Assembly: GCA_003153775.1 (NCBI GenBank)
Contig: PMBI01000050.1
Span: 23,499 to 87,498, forward strand
Source of the DNA: Syntrophaceae bacterium
GTDB taxonomy: Bacteria > Desulfobacterota > Syntrophia > Syntrophales > UBA2185
DNA length: 64,000 nucleotides
Direction of reading: 5' to 3'
The number at the start of each line of letters is the position of its first letter. The stretch's first letter is position 1. A program made the translations under genes and the position numbers. The notes below the pieces were generated by a model, which had not been told where the DNA came from, ran no database searches, and saw only the letters and a list, made by a program, of their open reading frames with translations. Of this stretch, positions 8,077 through 18,151 are shown in pieces.

Positions 8077-8406
8077 ATGGAAAGAATGGCCTATCTGAAA
8101 GATGTAGTGACGCTCGATCTCAATGAAGAAAAATGCGTCGGTTGCGGCATGTGCAGCGAGGTCTGCCCCCAGGCGGTCATTGCTGTAAACGACATAGGCC
8201 GCGCATGGATTCAAGATAGAGACGCCTGCATGGAATGCGGGGCCTGCAGCCGCAATTGCCCGACAGGGGCGTTTTCCGTGGAGGCAGGTGTGGGCTGTGC
8301 AGCCGCAGTTATAAACTCCATGCTGGGCCGAAGCGACGCGCCCTGTTGCGGCCCCATAGAATCTTGCGGGCAGACTGTGGATCAGAAGAAATCCTCGTGT
8401 TGCTGA
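8077..8406 (+). CDS. hgcB: HgcB, 2x[4Fe-4S] ferredoxin for mercury methylation
   Basis: 109 residues, ATG preceded by aggag. Two clusters C20-x2-C23-x2-C26-x3-C30 and C51-x2-C54-x2-C57-x3-C61 form a bacterial-type ferredoxin. C74, in GVGCAAAV, matches the extra conserved cysteine of HgcB. The tail carries C90-C91, C97 and the terminal vicinal pair C108-C109; a C-terminal Cys pair is the HgcB hallmark and is thought to bind Hg(II) and hand it to HgcA. HgcB also keeps the HgcA cobalt reduced. A longer in-frame reading upstream overlaps hgcA and has no ribosome site. Confidence 0.97.
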   Translation: MERMAYLKDVVTLDLNEEKCVGCGMCSEVCPQAVIAVNDIGRAWIQDRDACMECGACSRNCPTGAFSVEAGVGCAAAVINSMLGRSDAPCCGPIESCGQTVDQKKSSCC

Positions 8407-8505
8407 CGCCAGGTTGCCATCAGGCCGTTGCGGAGTTGAAATAGCCGACCATGAGGAGATCTTCACACGCTGTCTGGCCTCATCCGCAATGATCTCTTCT
8501 TACTG

Positions 8506-8706
8506 GTGGCCATTCTTGCGGATCAAGGCAAACATAATTGCGCCACAAGAGGTCTGGGGTATGAAGTTGTAGGCAAGACAAGCAGCTTCGAAGCGCTGGG
8601 ACTCTTTCGTACGCATCCTGACAGCTTTGATCTTGTGATCACCGATATGACCATACCTAATATGACGGGCAGCGAACTTGCACAGCAGCTCATGCGCTGT
8701 GCCTGA
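8506..8706 (+). pseudogene. Response-regulator receiver-domain fragment
   Basis: From about 8548 the frame reads LGYEVVGKTSSFEALGLF and then DLVITDMTIPNMTGSELAQQLM, the middle of a REC domain of the hybrid-kinase type, including the phospho-acceptor Asp block (DLVITDMT) and the MTG turn. The N-terminal acidic patch (usually VDDE) and everything after QLM are missing, and the frame stops within three codons. Upstream, 8407-8505 holds no intact continuation in any frame. This is a remnant, not a working gene; it ends where the SufC-like fragment on the other strand ends. Confidence 0.7.
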
Positions 8707-8755
8707 GAACCTCCCGGTCACCGATCTTTACCTGTAGGTCTTCTATCACCAGCAT
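8690..8755 (-). pseudogene. Truncated start of a SufC-like ABC ATPase
   Basis: On the minus strand, a strong ggaggagg ribosome site is followed by ATG and a 21-codon frame MLVIEDLQVKIGDREVLR, the usual beginning of a SufC-type Fe-S assembly or other ABC ATPase, then H-S-A-stop. The Walker A and all later domains are absent. The break falls at about 8695-8700, exactly where the receiver-domain fragment on the plus strand breaks, so both genes appear to have been cut by one deletion. The assignment rests on a short stretch. Confidence 0.5.
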
Positions 8756-8956
8756 GTTCAAGCCTCCTCCCATATTTGGAGACGGATTTTATTTTCCGAT
8801 CTTAGTTTTTCCCTGACATTTGTCGATTGCCTTGCTCCTTAGTTCTTATCATATTTTAACTTTAATCTTCTCCCGTTTCCTAAGCTTTTCTTGCAGGCTG
8901 CTTTCCTGTGCGGAAGTTGCAGGTCTTAGACTATATGTCCCGTGCAAGGTTGATAA

Positions 8957-10333
8957 TTAACGGATCTTGCCTCTGGCAAACGACGCAAAGATGCCGCCGA
9001 AACAAAGCAGACTCAGTATTATCAAGGAGCTGTGCATACTCCCCATGAACGATGGATATTCTGCCGGCGTGATAGAAACGTCTCCCATGTGAAGGGCGAA
9101 GATCAGCATCACAATTCCCATGCTCAACATTTGCCCGGTGATACGCATCGTGGCCAGGGTTCCGGACGCGACACCATAGAACTTCTGCTCAACAGAGCTC
9201 ATTATGGCATTGGTGTTCGGCGAGGAGAAGAGAGCGAAGCCTAATCCCAGCGCAAAAAGGACAACCACAATAAATAGAATGTGTGTCTGATTGTTAATGA
9301 GGATCAAAAGTCCGAGACCAAAGGCGGTGAGGCTCATCCCGATGGAGGCGACGATGCGCGGCTCAATCCTGTCGGAAAGTGTCCCGGCAAAGGGTGAAAA
9401 AATAGCCTGTACGACCGGCTGTGCAACGAGGATCACGCCGGCATGGAGGGGGCTCAACCCTTTGATATATTGAAGGTAGAGACTGAGGAGGAAGGAGACG
9501 GCGAAGGTGGCGCTATAATTGATCAATGCCGCCAGATTCGAGAAGAGGAAGACTGTGTTATGACGAAACAATGTTATGTCGAGAAGAGGATTCTTTACCT
9601 TTCTTTCCCGGAAGATGAAGATAATAATCAAGATGAGGCCAAGGACGACAAGCCAGACCCCGAGAGTTTGTGTCAGCGAAGAAAACCCGTACATTAAAGC
9701 TGAAAGTGCAGCCATATAGAGGAAGGCGCCATTAAAGTCGAAACGTTCGTTTCTCGCTTCGGCCCATTCCGCCTTTATCTTCCACAGCATAAGGATTAAA
9801 ATCGCTACGCCGAGGGGAACATTGATCAGGAATATGCTGCGCCAGCCGAAATGCTCCGTAAGAAAGCCGCCCAAAAAGGGTCCGGCAGAAAGCCCGATAT
9901 AGACGGAAGCGACGTTGATTCCCAGGGCGCTGCCCCTCTCGCTTGCAGGAAAGACAGAAGTGAGAATGGCAATTGACGGTCCGAAAATCATAGCTCCGCC
10001 AATGCCCTGGAGTAGTCTGAAAGAAATGAGAGAGTAAGATGACGCGGCAACAGCACAGAAAAAAGAGGATAACGTGTAGACAACTAATCCGATACAGAAG
10101 ATCCGCTTCCTTCCCCAGATGTCGGCGATCTTACCGACGGGAACAAGAACCGCGGCGGCGGCAAGCAGAAAAGAATAAGCGACCCACCCCATGAGGACGG
10201 CGCTCATGGAGAATTCCCGGCCAATGGAAGGAAGGGCTATATTGATGGAAGATCCCATGAAGGGCGTGAGAAAAGACGCTGTCGTCGTAACAAACAGTAT
10301 GACCTTCTTATTCACATCAACAACCTTTCCCAT
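8957..10333 (-). CDS. MFS drug-exporter-type transporter (DHA2/EmrB-QacA-like)
   Basis: 458 residues, hydrophobic throughout with about 14 predicted spans. The N-terminal FMGSSINIALPSIGREF, the loop-2/3 block GKIADIWGRKRIFCIG and the motif-C region VYIGLSAGPFLGGFLTEHFGWRSIFLINVP are typical of the DHA2 (14-TMS) drug:H+ antiporters. No HlyD/EmrA-type partner is encoded alongside. A small 80-residue gene lies 86 bases upstream on the same strand and probably shares its promoter. The substrate is unknown; a link to the nearby hgcAB operon is not supported by spacing or strand. Confidence 0.9.
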   Translation of the reverse strand: MGKVVDVNKKVILFVTTTASFLTPFMGSSINIALPSIGREFSMSAVLMGWVAYSFLLAAAAVLVPVGKIADIWGRKRIFCIGLVVYTLSSFFCAVAASSYSLISFRLLQGIGGAMIFGPSIAILTSVFPASERGSALGINVASVYIGLSAGPFLGGFLTEHFGWRSIFLINVPLGVAILILMLWKIKAEWAEARNERFDFNGAFLYMAALSALMYGFSSLTQTLGVWLVVLGLILIIIFIFRERKVKNPLLDITLFRHNTVFLFSNLAALINYSATFAVSFLLSLYLQYIKGLSPLHAGVILVAQPVVQAIFSPFAGTLSDRIEPRIVASIGMSLTAFGLGLLILINNQTHILFIVVVLFALGLGFALFSSPNTNAIMSSVEQKFYGVASGTLATMRITGQMLSMGIVMLIFALHMGDVSITPAEYPSFMGSMHSSLIILSLLCFGGIFASFARGKIR

Positions 10334-10419
10334 GACCTATGAAGGGAAGAGAAAATGATTGCTTGTGGAAGACTGCACGGGAATTTTATGACTGAGAACG
10401 GCAAGAGACGGGGGAAAAT

Positions 10420-10662
10420 TCAAATCCATGTATCTATGATTTGCCCTTTGTTCTTAATCCGAGGACTGTCAGAAGGTTTGTAAGCGACAATCTGCCTTTT
10501 TGCCGGCAAAGTCTTGCCCGACTGCAGTTCTACACAATCCACAACATCGTCAGGAAAAACGGAAGCGGAAGGATGGGAGACATACTGCAGCAAGGCGATG
10601 GCTCGCCGATATTGCGGAGGAAAAGAAATGGCTATTTCATTGTTCGTTGATTTAACGTCCAT
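10420..10662 (-). CDS. Small hypothetical protein upstream of the MFS exporter
   Basis: 80 residues (begins MDVKSTNNEIAISFPP, ends GQIIDTWI) with no family recognised. Support for its being real: agggtga ribosome site at good distance from the ATG, a strong promoter directly upstream and the MFS gene following on the same strand. It is soluble and basic in the C-terminal half (LPAKRQIVAYKPSDSPRIKNKG), without a signal peptide or membrane span. A regulator or leader role for the exporter is conceivable but nothing in the sequence proves it. Confidence 0.5.
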   Translation of the reverse strand: MDVKSTNNEIAISFPPQYRRAIALLQYVSHPSASVFPDDVVDCVELQSGKTLPAKRQIVAYKPSDSPRIKNKGQIIDTWI

Positions 10663-10691
10663 GTTTCACCCTGCAGCATAAGCGTTTCTAT

Positions 10692-10720
10692 ATTATAAGA
10701 AAATAAAAATCATTCGTCAA
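10692..10720 (-). promoter_or_regulatory. Sigma70-type promoter of the small gene and MFS exporter
   Basis: On the minus strand TTGACG (10720-10715), a 17-base spacer and a perfect TATAAT (10697-10692) precede the small gene, giving a leader of about 25 bases before its ATG at 10662. Confidence 0.7.
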
Positions 10721-10817
10721 GAACAATGACAACTGTTCGATGATTACGTGACGCATATATATGAAGCGGCCGTTTTGGCCCCAAAAGCAAGAGCAATGAT
10801 ACACATATCCGCCGCGA

Positions 10818-11168
10818 TTACTCGTATTCCTTCGGCACCCCGCAGATCATAATCATGGGATTCTGCGCTGATCTGTTCTTATATTGATGTTTTTCGCCCG
10901 GCAGTACAAGGGCAAAATCTCCTTTTTTCACCGGACGTTCTTCACCGGTTTCCGTAACAAGAGCACCCTCACCCTCTATGATATAATTTATGTGCTCAAA
11001 AGGATGGGTATGATAAGGGCTGTGACCACCGGGCATGATCGTGAATACCCTAAGAGAACAAATAGGTGTGCCGTCTGCTTTCGATATGGGCACCTGCTTC
11101 ATAATATCCTTAGCCCCTTCCATTGCCATTTTCGTTGTTTCTACTCTATCGAGACTTGTAATTTTCAT
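10818..11168 (-). CDS. Cupin-domain protein
   Basis: 116 residues behind a perfect ggaggtga ribosome site. A single-domain cupin: motif 1 MPGGHSPYHTHPFEHINYIIEG supplies the His-rich metal site (HTH and E), motif 2 is PGEKHQYKN. The lone-cupin form with metal ligands may be an enzyme (isomerase or dioxygenase) or a small-molecule binder; the substrate is unknown. It has no close neighbours on its strand; upstream is the double-hotdog gene, 177 bases away. Confidence 0.88.
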   Translation of the reverse strand: MKITSLDRVETTKMAMEGAKDIMKQVPISKADGTPICSLRVFTIMPGGHSPYHTHPFEHINYIIEGEGALVTETGEERPVKKGDFALVLPGEKHQYKNRSAQNPMIMICGVPKEYE

Positions 11169-11345
11169 GTATCACCTCCGGGATGGAATTATAAACTCTT
11201 GTCATAATTCCCGGTAGTATTTCATACAGACTCTACAGTGGTCAAGTAATTATAAGCTTATCCGGTTATGTCCCGATCTTTTGATACGGGAACGCCTGAT
11301 TCTACGTCTATCTTCTTGCCAGAGGCAGGGCAATCAGTTGCAAGG

Positions 11346-12356
11346 TCACAGCTCACCCGCAAAGCGGAAAGCCCGCTCAGTAAGCTCCTTCGGCATGAGT
11401 TCTATTTTCATCTGTCGAGTAAGTTCCGGCACCCCCAACCATTGACCCGATGTTGCCATCACAGTCTCAAAAATACCATCCTCATTTACAGCAGCTGCAC
11501 CGCCGGAAGCCCAGAGCAGCAGTCTGGATCCGATATCCCCCTTCACTTTGTCACCGCGCCCGAAGACAACAAGCCTTTCCCCCACGCGGATATCTCGATA
11601 AAGGGTGTAAGAGATGCGAACAGTTAATCCACCGCTTCCCGAGGCCATAAATCCCGCCCATCCCAGCGTTTCATCTGAGAGAGCCAGCAATGCTATGGGA
11701 TGGATAATATTGTTTCTTTGAAAGAGGTAGAAGGCTTCGCCATCCTTGGAGTCGAAGCCGACGGTGGAAACGACTGTTTTTTCTGACTGCTTAGTGTCCA
11801 AGAGATAGAAGCGTCTTTTGAGCCCGGGGTGACTGCGCTCTACGCCGCAGACGAAACAATTCTTGTAATATGGCAGCAGTGTCAGCTTATTCTCAATATC
11901 TGAAAATCTGTCCGGGATGTATGATGCAAAAAGGTCTTTCTTGTGAGATCCAGCGTCTCTATATCTGATCGAGGCCGAAACATATCGAGGAGTATCCGGC
12001 GCTACGGATATTATGCCTCCTGCTCCACCCTCTCCCTCTGAGACCTCGGCAATGAGACTGTCTCCGGTCCTTGCACTTGATCCTCCCATGCGAAAATCTA
12101 CTGACAATGGATAAAGAGACCCTGCATTTTTCGGATAGTTGTCAAGCATCATGGCAAGCTCCATGATAGCACCCATGCCGATTCCCCCGTGAGGTATCCC
12201 GACCCATCCTTCAGTACGCTGGTCCATGAGAAGTCCCGCACGCACGCATTTGCCGTCGTTATGAACATTAGAATCTCCGAAGAGGAACGTTCTGACAAAA
12301 TCTTGCGTGTCCCTGTCGTGGGCGGAACAGGAGATTTCCGGTGAATGTTGAGACAT
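11346..12356 (-). CDS. Double-hotdog thioesterase-like protein
   Basis: 336 residues. The second half contains NCFVCGVERSHPGLKRRF, close to the CFVCGxxNPxGL signature of hotdog thioesterases, and the first half has IPHGGIGMGAIMELAMML, which resembles the helix-capping GGxxxxL of the same fold. This suggests two hotdog domains in one chain (about residues 15-150 and 165-325). The reaction is presumably hydrolysis of an acyl-CoA, by family analogy only; a clear catalytic Asp/Glu was not identified. The Cys pair in CFVCG and HDxD-like text at the N-terminus might bind metal. The gene stands alone with a gaggt ribosome site. Confidence 0.55.
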   Translation of the reverse strand: MSQHSPEISCSAHDRDTQDFVRTFLFGDSNVHNDGKCVRAGLLMDQRTEGWVGIPHGGIGMGAIMELAMMLDNYPKNAGSLYPLSVDFRMGGSSARTGDSLIAEVSEGEGGAGGIISVAPDTPRYVSASIRYRDAGSHKKDLFASYIPDRFSDIENKLTLLPYYKNCFVCGVERSHPGLKRRFYLLDTKQSEKTVVSTVGFDSKDGEAFYLFQRNNIIHPIALLALSDETLGWAGFMASGSGGLTVRISYTLYRDIRVGERLVVFGRGDKVKGDIGSRLLLWASGGAAAVNEDGIFETVMATSGQWLGVPELTRQMKIELMPKELTERAFRFAGEL

Positions 12357-12426
12357 GATACCTCTAATAACCTCTATATCGCTTTAAGCAAGGCATGAAG
12401 CATATCCATTTGGACCGCACGAATTG

Positions 12427-12909
12427 CTACTTGACGAATTCAATAGGTTGGGGACAGGCATTCCCTCCCGCATTGTAGTCGTAGACCATGCGTGCCCCAT
12501 AGTCGGCGCCTACGGACATGACTACGAGGAGCGCAAATAGCAGGAGGACGAATAGTGCCCGGCCCTTTCGCGGAAATGGTCTCGCGATTATTGCCCATAG
12601 AGCCAGGCCGGCGCTAACGCACAAGGTCAATATCATGAGGTCTTCGTGTTTCTCCAGCAGGTGTCCCCTAACAGATGGAGCGAGTATTACACCCGGCTCA
12701 GCATATATGCCGGTGCCCACTGCGGCGGCGGCCCCCAGTGCTCCGACCATAAGGAGGGAAAATGCCGTGGTCGCCATGGTTTCCCTCTTGGTCAAAAGCG
12801 CGAGAATATAAAAGAGGGCGGAACCGGAGAGCAAGGCAATCGGAAAATGGACCACCAGTGGATGTATGTTCTGCAGATGCTGGATTCCCGGTAAAAGGTT
12901 TTGTATCAT
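12427..12909 (-). CDS. DUF2231 membrane protein
   Basis: About 160 residues from the ATG at 12909, which has gaggtga eight bases upstream; a GTG three codons earlier is also open. NIHPLVVHFPIALLSGSALFY and KHEDLMILTL are the conserved His-bearing blocks of DUF2231, a four-helix membrane family that may bind haem. Four spans are visible. The C-terminal YDYNAGGNACPQP tail lies outside the membrane. Family members are often found with cytochromes; none is adjacent here. Confidence 0.85.
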   Translation of the reverse strand: MIQNLLPGIQHLQNIHPLVVHFPIALLSGSALFYILALLTKRETMATTAFSLLMVGALGAAAAVGTGIYAEPGVILAPSVRGHLLEKHEDLMILTLCVSAGLALWAIIARPFPRKGRALFVLLLFALLVVMSVGADYGARMVYDYNAGGNACPQPIEFVK

Positions 12910-13020
12910 AGCATTCACCTCATGGTTCCAACTATTAAGAACCGGCTTCCTGCAATGTCCTTCGTATCATCTCATTCTATGACGTGCGCCGTATATTTTG
13001 ACTCAGGGCGCTGCTCCCTC

Positions 13021-14733
13021 TCACGGCGAACTGGAATATTCTCCTTTGGCTTCGCCCAAATAAAGCTTCACTTTCTCTCTAATCAGGTCAGGCAGTTTGA
13101 CGCCCAAGTCCGCCAGACGGGCCTCGTATTTCATGAACGATTTAATGTGCCGGGACGTTGCCGCAAATATCCTGAAATATATCTGGAGGCTTCCTTCAAT
13201 CTCCTTACGGAATATCATGTCTTTGTTGAGCATATCTTCCAATGGAGCGATTACCCGGTAGTTTATGGGGCGGCAAATGGATCTGTAAAACACAAAACGC
13301 TGGAGTGTTCCGCATTCGTAATTCTTCTCCCGGATGCTTTCTTCAACAAGATTCAGATCAACGGTATCAATAATCTGGTATTCATATCTGTCCTTGAGTA
13401 TCTCCGCAACCATTTCCTCGGCATCTTTGAGGAAGCTGCATACCTTGCTCCCGCCATGGCATTTGCCATCGCATTCCCGGTAATCGCCTTCACACCGCAG
13501 ATATAGAACGATGTCTAAATCCGAATCGGAGCGCGATATGCCGAAATTGACGGAGCCCAGGACATCCACAGCAATATTAGCATGCAGTTTATCCTCGATG
13601 AGGGAAGTAACCTCCTCCAGGACGTCGATTCTTTCCTCCGCTTCCTGAGTCTGAAATTTTCTATAAAACTTTTTTATCTCGTTATACAACGTTATCTCAG
13701 GGATGTGAGAATCTTTAATCTCTTTTTCATCATAGTTCTTCCCAAGCTTCAGGGCATCGTATCTCTCCTGGTCTATGATTACTTCTCTTAATTTGCCGCC
13801 CTCTATATAATAATCGGCCACATCGTAAATCCTTCCGTTGCCGAATTTCCTGAAGACGATCCCCGTTACCCGCTCATGTTCCACTTTGATAGAATAGTAA
13901 AATCCTCCTTCCGCGACATTTCCTGATGTCATGGTCACTTCTCCAAAGTTGGAGGGATTAAGGTAAAGGGTATTCTCCACAAGATCGACCCCCCACCTCT
14001 GATGGATATGGCCGGTCAGGCACATCATCACCTGATTGGCCTCACAGTAGCCGCGGAGTGCCAGAGAGCCGATGGGGCCATCTGAAGTTGTCTGATCGTG
14101 GATTCCGTATGCGGGCTGATGGGTCACGATGATATCCGGCTTTACGGCACTGAAGAACAGGTACATCTCGCTGTACTTGTCATGATATTTCACATTTCTC
14201 TGGTAATGAATCACGTACCTCTCAGGGATGCCGGGTGTCCAGACAGCGGCCCCGCCGTAACCGCAGATCTTGAGATCATTCAATTCATACCAGTGCAGGT
14301 GCAGGTCATGCTCGCTCAAAGCCGTAAACCTGAGGTCCATATCATAATTACCGGGAAGAAAGAAGACCCGCGACCTCTTTTTCATCGACGCGATGCTCGC
14401 CAGTACCTTATACTTTTGCTGCATAACTCTGCGGGCCCTGACCGTGTACTCCTGGTATTCAGTTCCGAGATCCTGTACATCGTCCGAAACATCGGGCTTT
14501 TCCAGGAGCTCATCAACAAAATCCTCGATGAACATATCTTCCTTGGACATCTGCCTTCTTAAGCCGTGAAAATATGATTGCAGTTCGTGGTAACGTATCG
14601 ACGCATCCATGCTGTAGAAGGGAATGTCTATCAGGTCGCCGGAGATAATATAGACGTCGGCAACCGTCTCGTTGAGGAGATCATTCAGCCTGTCAAAGCC
14701 GCCGTGAATATCAGCCAGATAAATGATTCTCAT
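13021..14733 (-). CDS. Calcineurin-like phosphoesterase fused to a nucleotidyltransferase domain
   Basis: 570 residues. N-terminal half (1-300): metallophosphoesterase with DIHGG, GDLID, GNYDMD, THQPAYG and GHIHQ, i.e. all five metal motifs. C-terminal part (about 385-500): Pol-beta/MNT-type nucleotidyltransferase, with DVLGSVNFGISRSDSDLDIVLYL giving GS and the SDxD metal pair, and a possible third acidic strand at IIDTVDLNLVEE. Between them is a charged linker. A cysteine cluster (CEGDYRECDGKCHGGSKVC) follows the NTase metal site and may bind zinc. The combination suggests a signalling or RNA/nucleotide-modifying enzyme that both adds and removes a nucleotide group; this is inference. No partner genes lie nearby. 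Confidence 0.85.
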   Translation of the reverse strand: MRIIYLADIHGGFDRLNDLLNETVADVYIISGDLIDIPFYSMDASIRYHELQSYFHGLRRQMSKEDMFIEDFVDELLEKPDVSDDVQDLGTEYQEYTVRARRVMQQKYKVLASIASMKKRSRVFFLPGNYDMDLRFTALSEHDLHLHWYELNDLKICGYGGAAVWTPGIPERYVIHYQRNVKYHDKYSEMYLFFSAVKPDIIVTHQPAYGIHDQTTSDGPIGSLALRGYCEANQVMMCLTGHIHQRWGVDLVENTLYLNPSNFGEVTMTSGNVAEGGFYYSIKVEHERVTGIVFRKFGNGRIYDVADYYIEGGKLREVIIDQERYDALKLGKNYDEKEIKDSHIPEITLYNEIKKFYRKFQTQEAEERIDVLEEVTSLIEDKLHANIAVDVLGSVNFGISRSDSDLDIVLYLRCEGDYRECDGKCHGGSKVCSFLKDAEEMVAEILKDRYEYQIIDTVDLNLVEESIREKNYECGTLQRFVFYRSICRPINYRVIAPLEDMLNKDMIFRKEIEGSLQIYFRIFAATSRHIKSFMKYEARLADLGVKLPDLIREKVKLYLGEAKGEYSSSP

Positions 14734-14790
14734 AGATCAATTTTCTTCGCTCGATTTTCGAAAGGTCAAGGGCCCTGCCGTCCGTAATTG

Positions 14791-15000
14791 CTATGGCTTT
14801 TTTTCACGTGCTCTTCTTATGGTTACGGTTTCGCCGCCAATACCCCAGTTATCCGTCTCCACTTCATCGATTACGACAACTGTGGTCTGAGGATTCTTGC
14901 CTAAGATATCCCTGAGCAGATTGGTCACACCGCGAATGATTTCTTCCTTTTGTTCCTTGGTGACTCCGTCTTTGGTCACCTTAACATTTACATAAGGCAT
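14791..15000 (-). CDS. 4-oxalocrotonate-tautomerase family protein
   Basis: 69 residues, strong ribosome site (gggagggg). After Met removal Pro is the first residue (MPYVNVKVTKDG), as needed for the catalytic N-terminal amine of this family. VTNLLRDILGKNPQTTVVVIDEV and the ending NWGIGGETVTIRRA match the tautomerase fold, including the GIGG turn near residues 53-56. The natural substrate cannot be told. Confidence 0.92.
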   Translation of the reverse strand: MPYVNVKVTKDGVTKEQKEEIIRGVTNLLRDILGKNPQTTVVVIDEVETDNWGIGGETVTIRRAREKKP

Positions 15001-15122
15001 GATGCCCCTCCCCTAAAATTCAAATGGATAATTAATCTTTATTTCTCAAAATGGATTTGTGTCCGTAAGGTTTATACCACCGGGCATGCCGCAATCTTGA
15101 CTGCGGTGCAACAAAAGGTTGT

Positions 15123-15566
15123 TCACTTCATGAAGGCACGCTTTATTGCCGCGCCATCGATGCCCAGATCCTTCTGCAATCGCTCGTTTTTCTGGTTTTG
15201 ATTATATAACCAAAATAGTACGACGATGGCGATCAGGCTTTCAATGACAAATCGGCCCGTCACATATACGAGAATGATGTTGAGCAATATCAGGAAGCCC
15301 AGAGAACCGATTATGTACGTTGAATGTTTTTCCGAGACGAACCTGCTTTGTTGGCTTAAGAAAAGTGTCCCGATGAGAATAACAATCGGTGTGTCATATA
15401 TGATATTACCGGTTGAGCCATATGACTTGATGTTCAATACAAGGTATATGACAAGTACCACATAAATGTTGCCTCTCGTCCTCATGACCGCTGCCTTCCA
15501 CTCACCAAACTTTTGAGCGTTAACTCCGGGAAAATCGGATGCAACCAGATTCTTAAATTTTTTCAT
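15123..15566 (-). CDS. Membrane protein of unknown function
   Basis: 147 residues with an agaggac ribosome site. Four hydrophobic stretches (about residues 34-48, 60-72, 84-104, 108-125) follow a soluble N-terminus MKKFKNLVASDFPGVNAQKF; the C-terminus QNQKNERLQKDLGIDGAAIKRAFMK is charged and probably cytoplasmic. No family was recognised and no conserved catalytic motif is visible. It is flanked by a tautomerase gene and a quinone reductase on the same strand but with gaps over 100 bases. Confidence 0.7.
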   Translation of the reverse strand: MKKFKNLVASDFPGVNAQKFGEWKAAVMRTRGNIYVVLVIYLVLNIKSYGSTGNIIYDTPIVILIGTLFLSQQSRFVSEKHSTYIIGSLGFLILLNIILVYVTGRFVIESLIAIVVLFWLYNQNQKNERLQKDLGIDGAAIKRAFMK

Positions 15567-15703
15567 CTCAGTCCTCTTCTTACTGACTATTTTCCATCAG
15601 GATAAATTCGTTCTTTCGTAACGATGTTTTTCAGATATATAATCTATAAATTGCTTCGCGTAATCTGCATCTTTCCGGGAAATTTATCAAGTGCAGAATT
15701 CCA

Positions 15704-16309
15704 TTAACTACGCCTAACGGTAAGAAAATATCTATCCACAGTCTCCTCCACTTCGTTGAGCCATGTAGTCCGCTGCTTTCTTGTGCTTGTAACAACAACG
15801 CCGAACATCCTGCGATGGAAAATTTTTACACCACAGAGGCCGAATATGCAGTTCTTCCAAAGGGTCTCAAGGGGATCGCTGAATACGTCCTTCTCCCTTT
15901 CCGCTGGTGTATTGGACGTATTGAAGACGATTGCGGTATCGGCTTTCAGCAGGCCCCGGGGAATACCTTCGCCTGCGTCACCTTCCTGAAACTCATAGGC
16001 CACTCCGGGCCTGAATACCCTATCAACCCATCCTTTCATGATTGCCGGCGGCTGACCCCACCAGTTGGGATGAACTATTATAAATCCTTCTGCAGAGGCC
16101 GCTTCCGCACAATGTGTTTCTACATGCGCTGTTAACAAGACATCTTGTGGGATCTCCTCTTTCGGTAGGACAGGATCAAACTCTTCCTCATAGAGGTCGT
16201 GAAATATTACTTCATGCCCATTTCTTTGCAGCCGGCGCGCGGCCGTCTCGGCAATAGCCCGATTAAAACTCTTAATATTAGGATGCGCGACAACTACCAA
16301 CACCTTCAT
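15704..16309 (-). CDS. NAD(P)H quinone oxidoreductase, flavodoxin-fold
   Basis: About 201 residues from the ATG at 16309 (aaaggg upstream); the frame is open 57 bases further but without a ribosome site. MKVLVVVAHPNIKSFNRAIAE is the FMN/FAD phosphate-binding start of the KefF/MdaB/NQO-like family, HPNWWGQPPAIMKGWVDRVF the second flavin-binding block, and the segment near 130-140 (FNTSNTPAER) contacts the isoalloxazine. It is expected to reduce quinones or electrophiles with two electrons. It lies immediately downstream of ettA on the minus strand, 82 bases away. Confidence 0.88.
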   Translation of the reverse strand: MKVLVVVAHPNIKSFNRAIAETAARRLQRNGHEVIFHDLYEEEFDPVLPKEEIPQDVLLTAHVETHCAEAASAEGFIIVHPNWWGQPPAIMKGWVDRVFRPGVAYEFQEGDAGEGIPRGLLKADTAIVFNTSNTPAEREKDVFSDPLETLWKNCIFGLCGVKIFHRRMFGVVVTSTRKQRTTWLNEVEETVDRYFLTVRRS

Positions 16310-16391
16310 TAATCTCAACCCTTTTAATTTTGAAATAGCGCGATTCCTGCAGACCTCGTGCTGCATGATGGAACCACGGCGGACATGGAGT

Positions 16392-18077
<1,686 letters not shown>

Positions 18078-18151
18078 GCGGCCCGATAATCTCCTTCCGT
18101 CATCAACAAAAATTATGCCTCCCGTCCATTTTCCAGACGGGGCGGCTGAAG

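Larger units (their letters stand above)
8407..8956. other. Decayed intergenic stretch downstream of hgcB
   Basis: 550 bases without an intact gene. It contains the receiver-domain fragment (about 8548-8697) and the SufC-like fragment (8690-8755), the latter with its ribosome site at 8762-8770. The rest (8771-8956) is AT-rich and contains no recognised gene, repeat or clear terminator. Confidence 0.6.
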
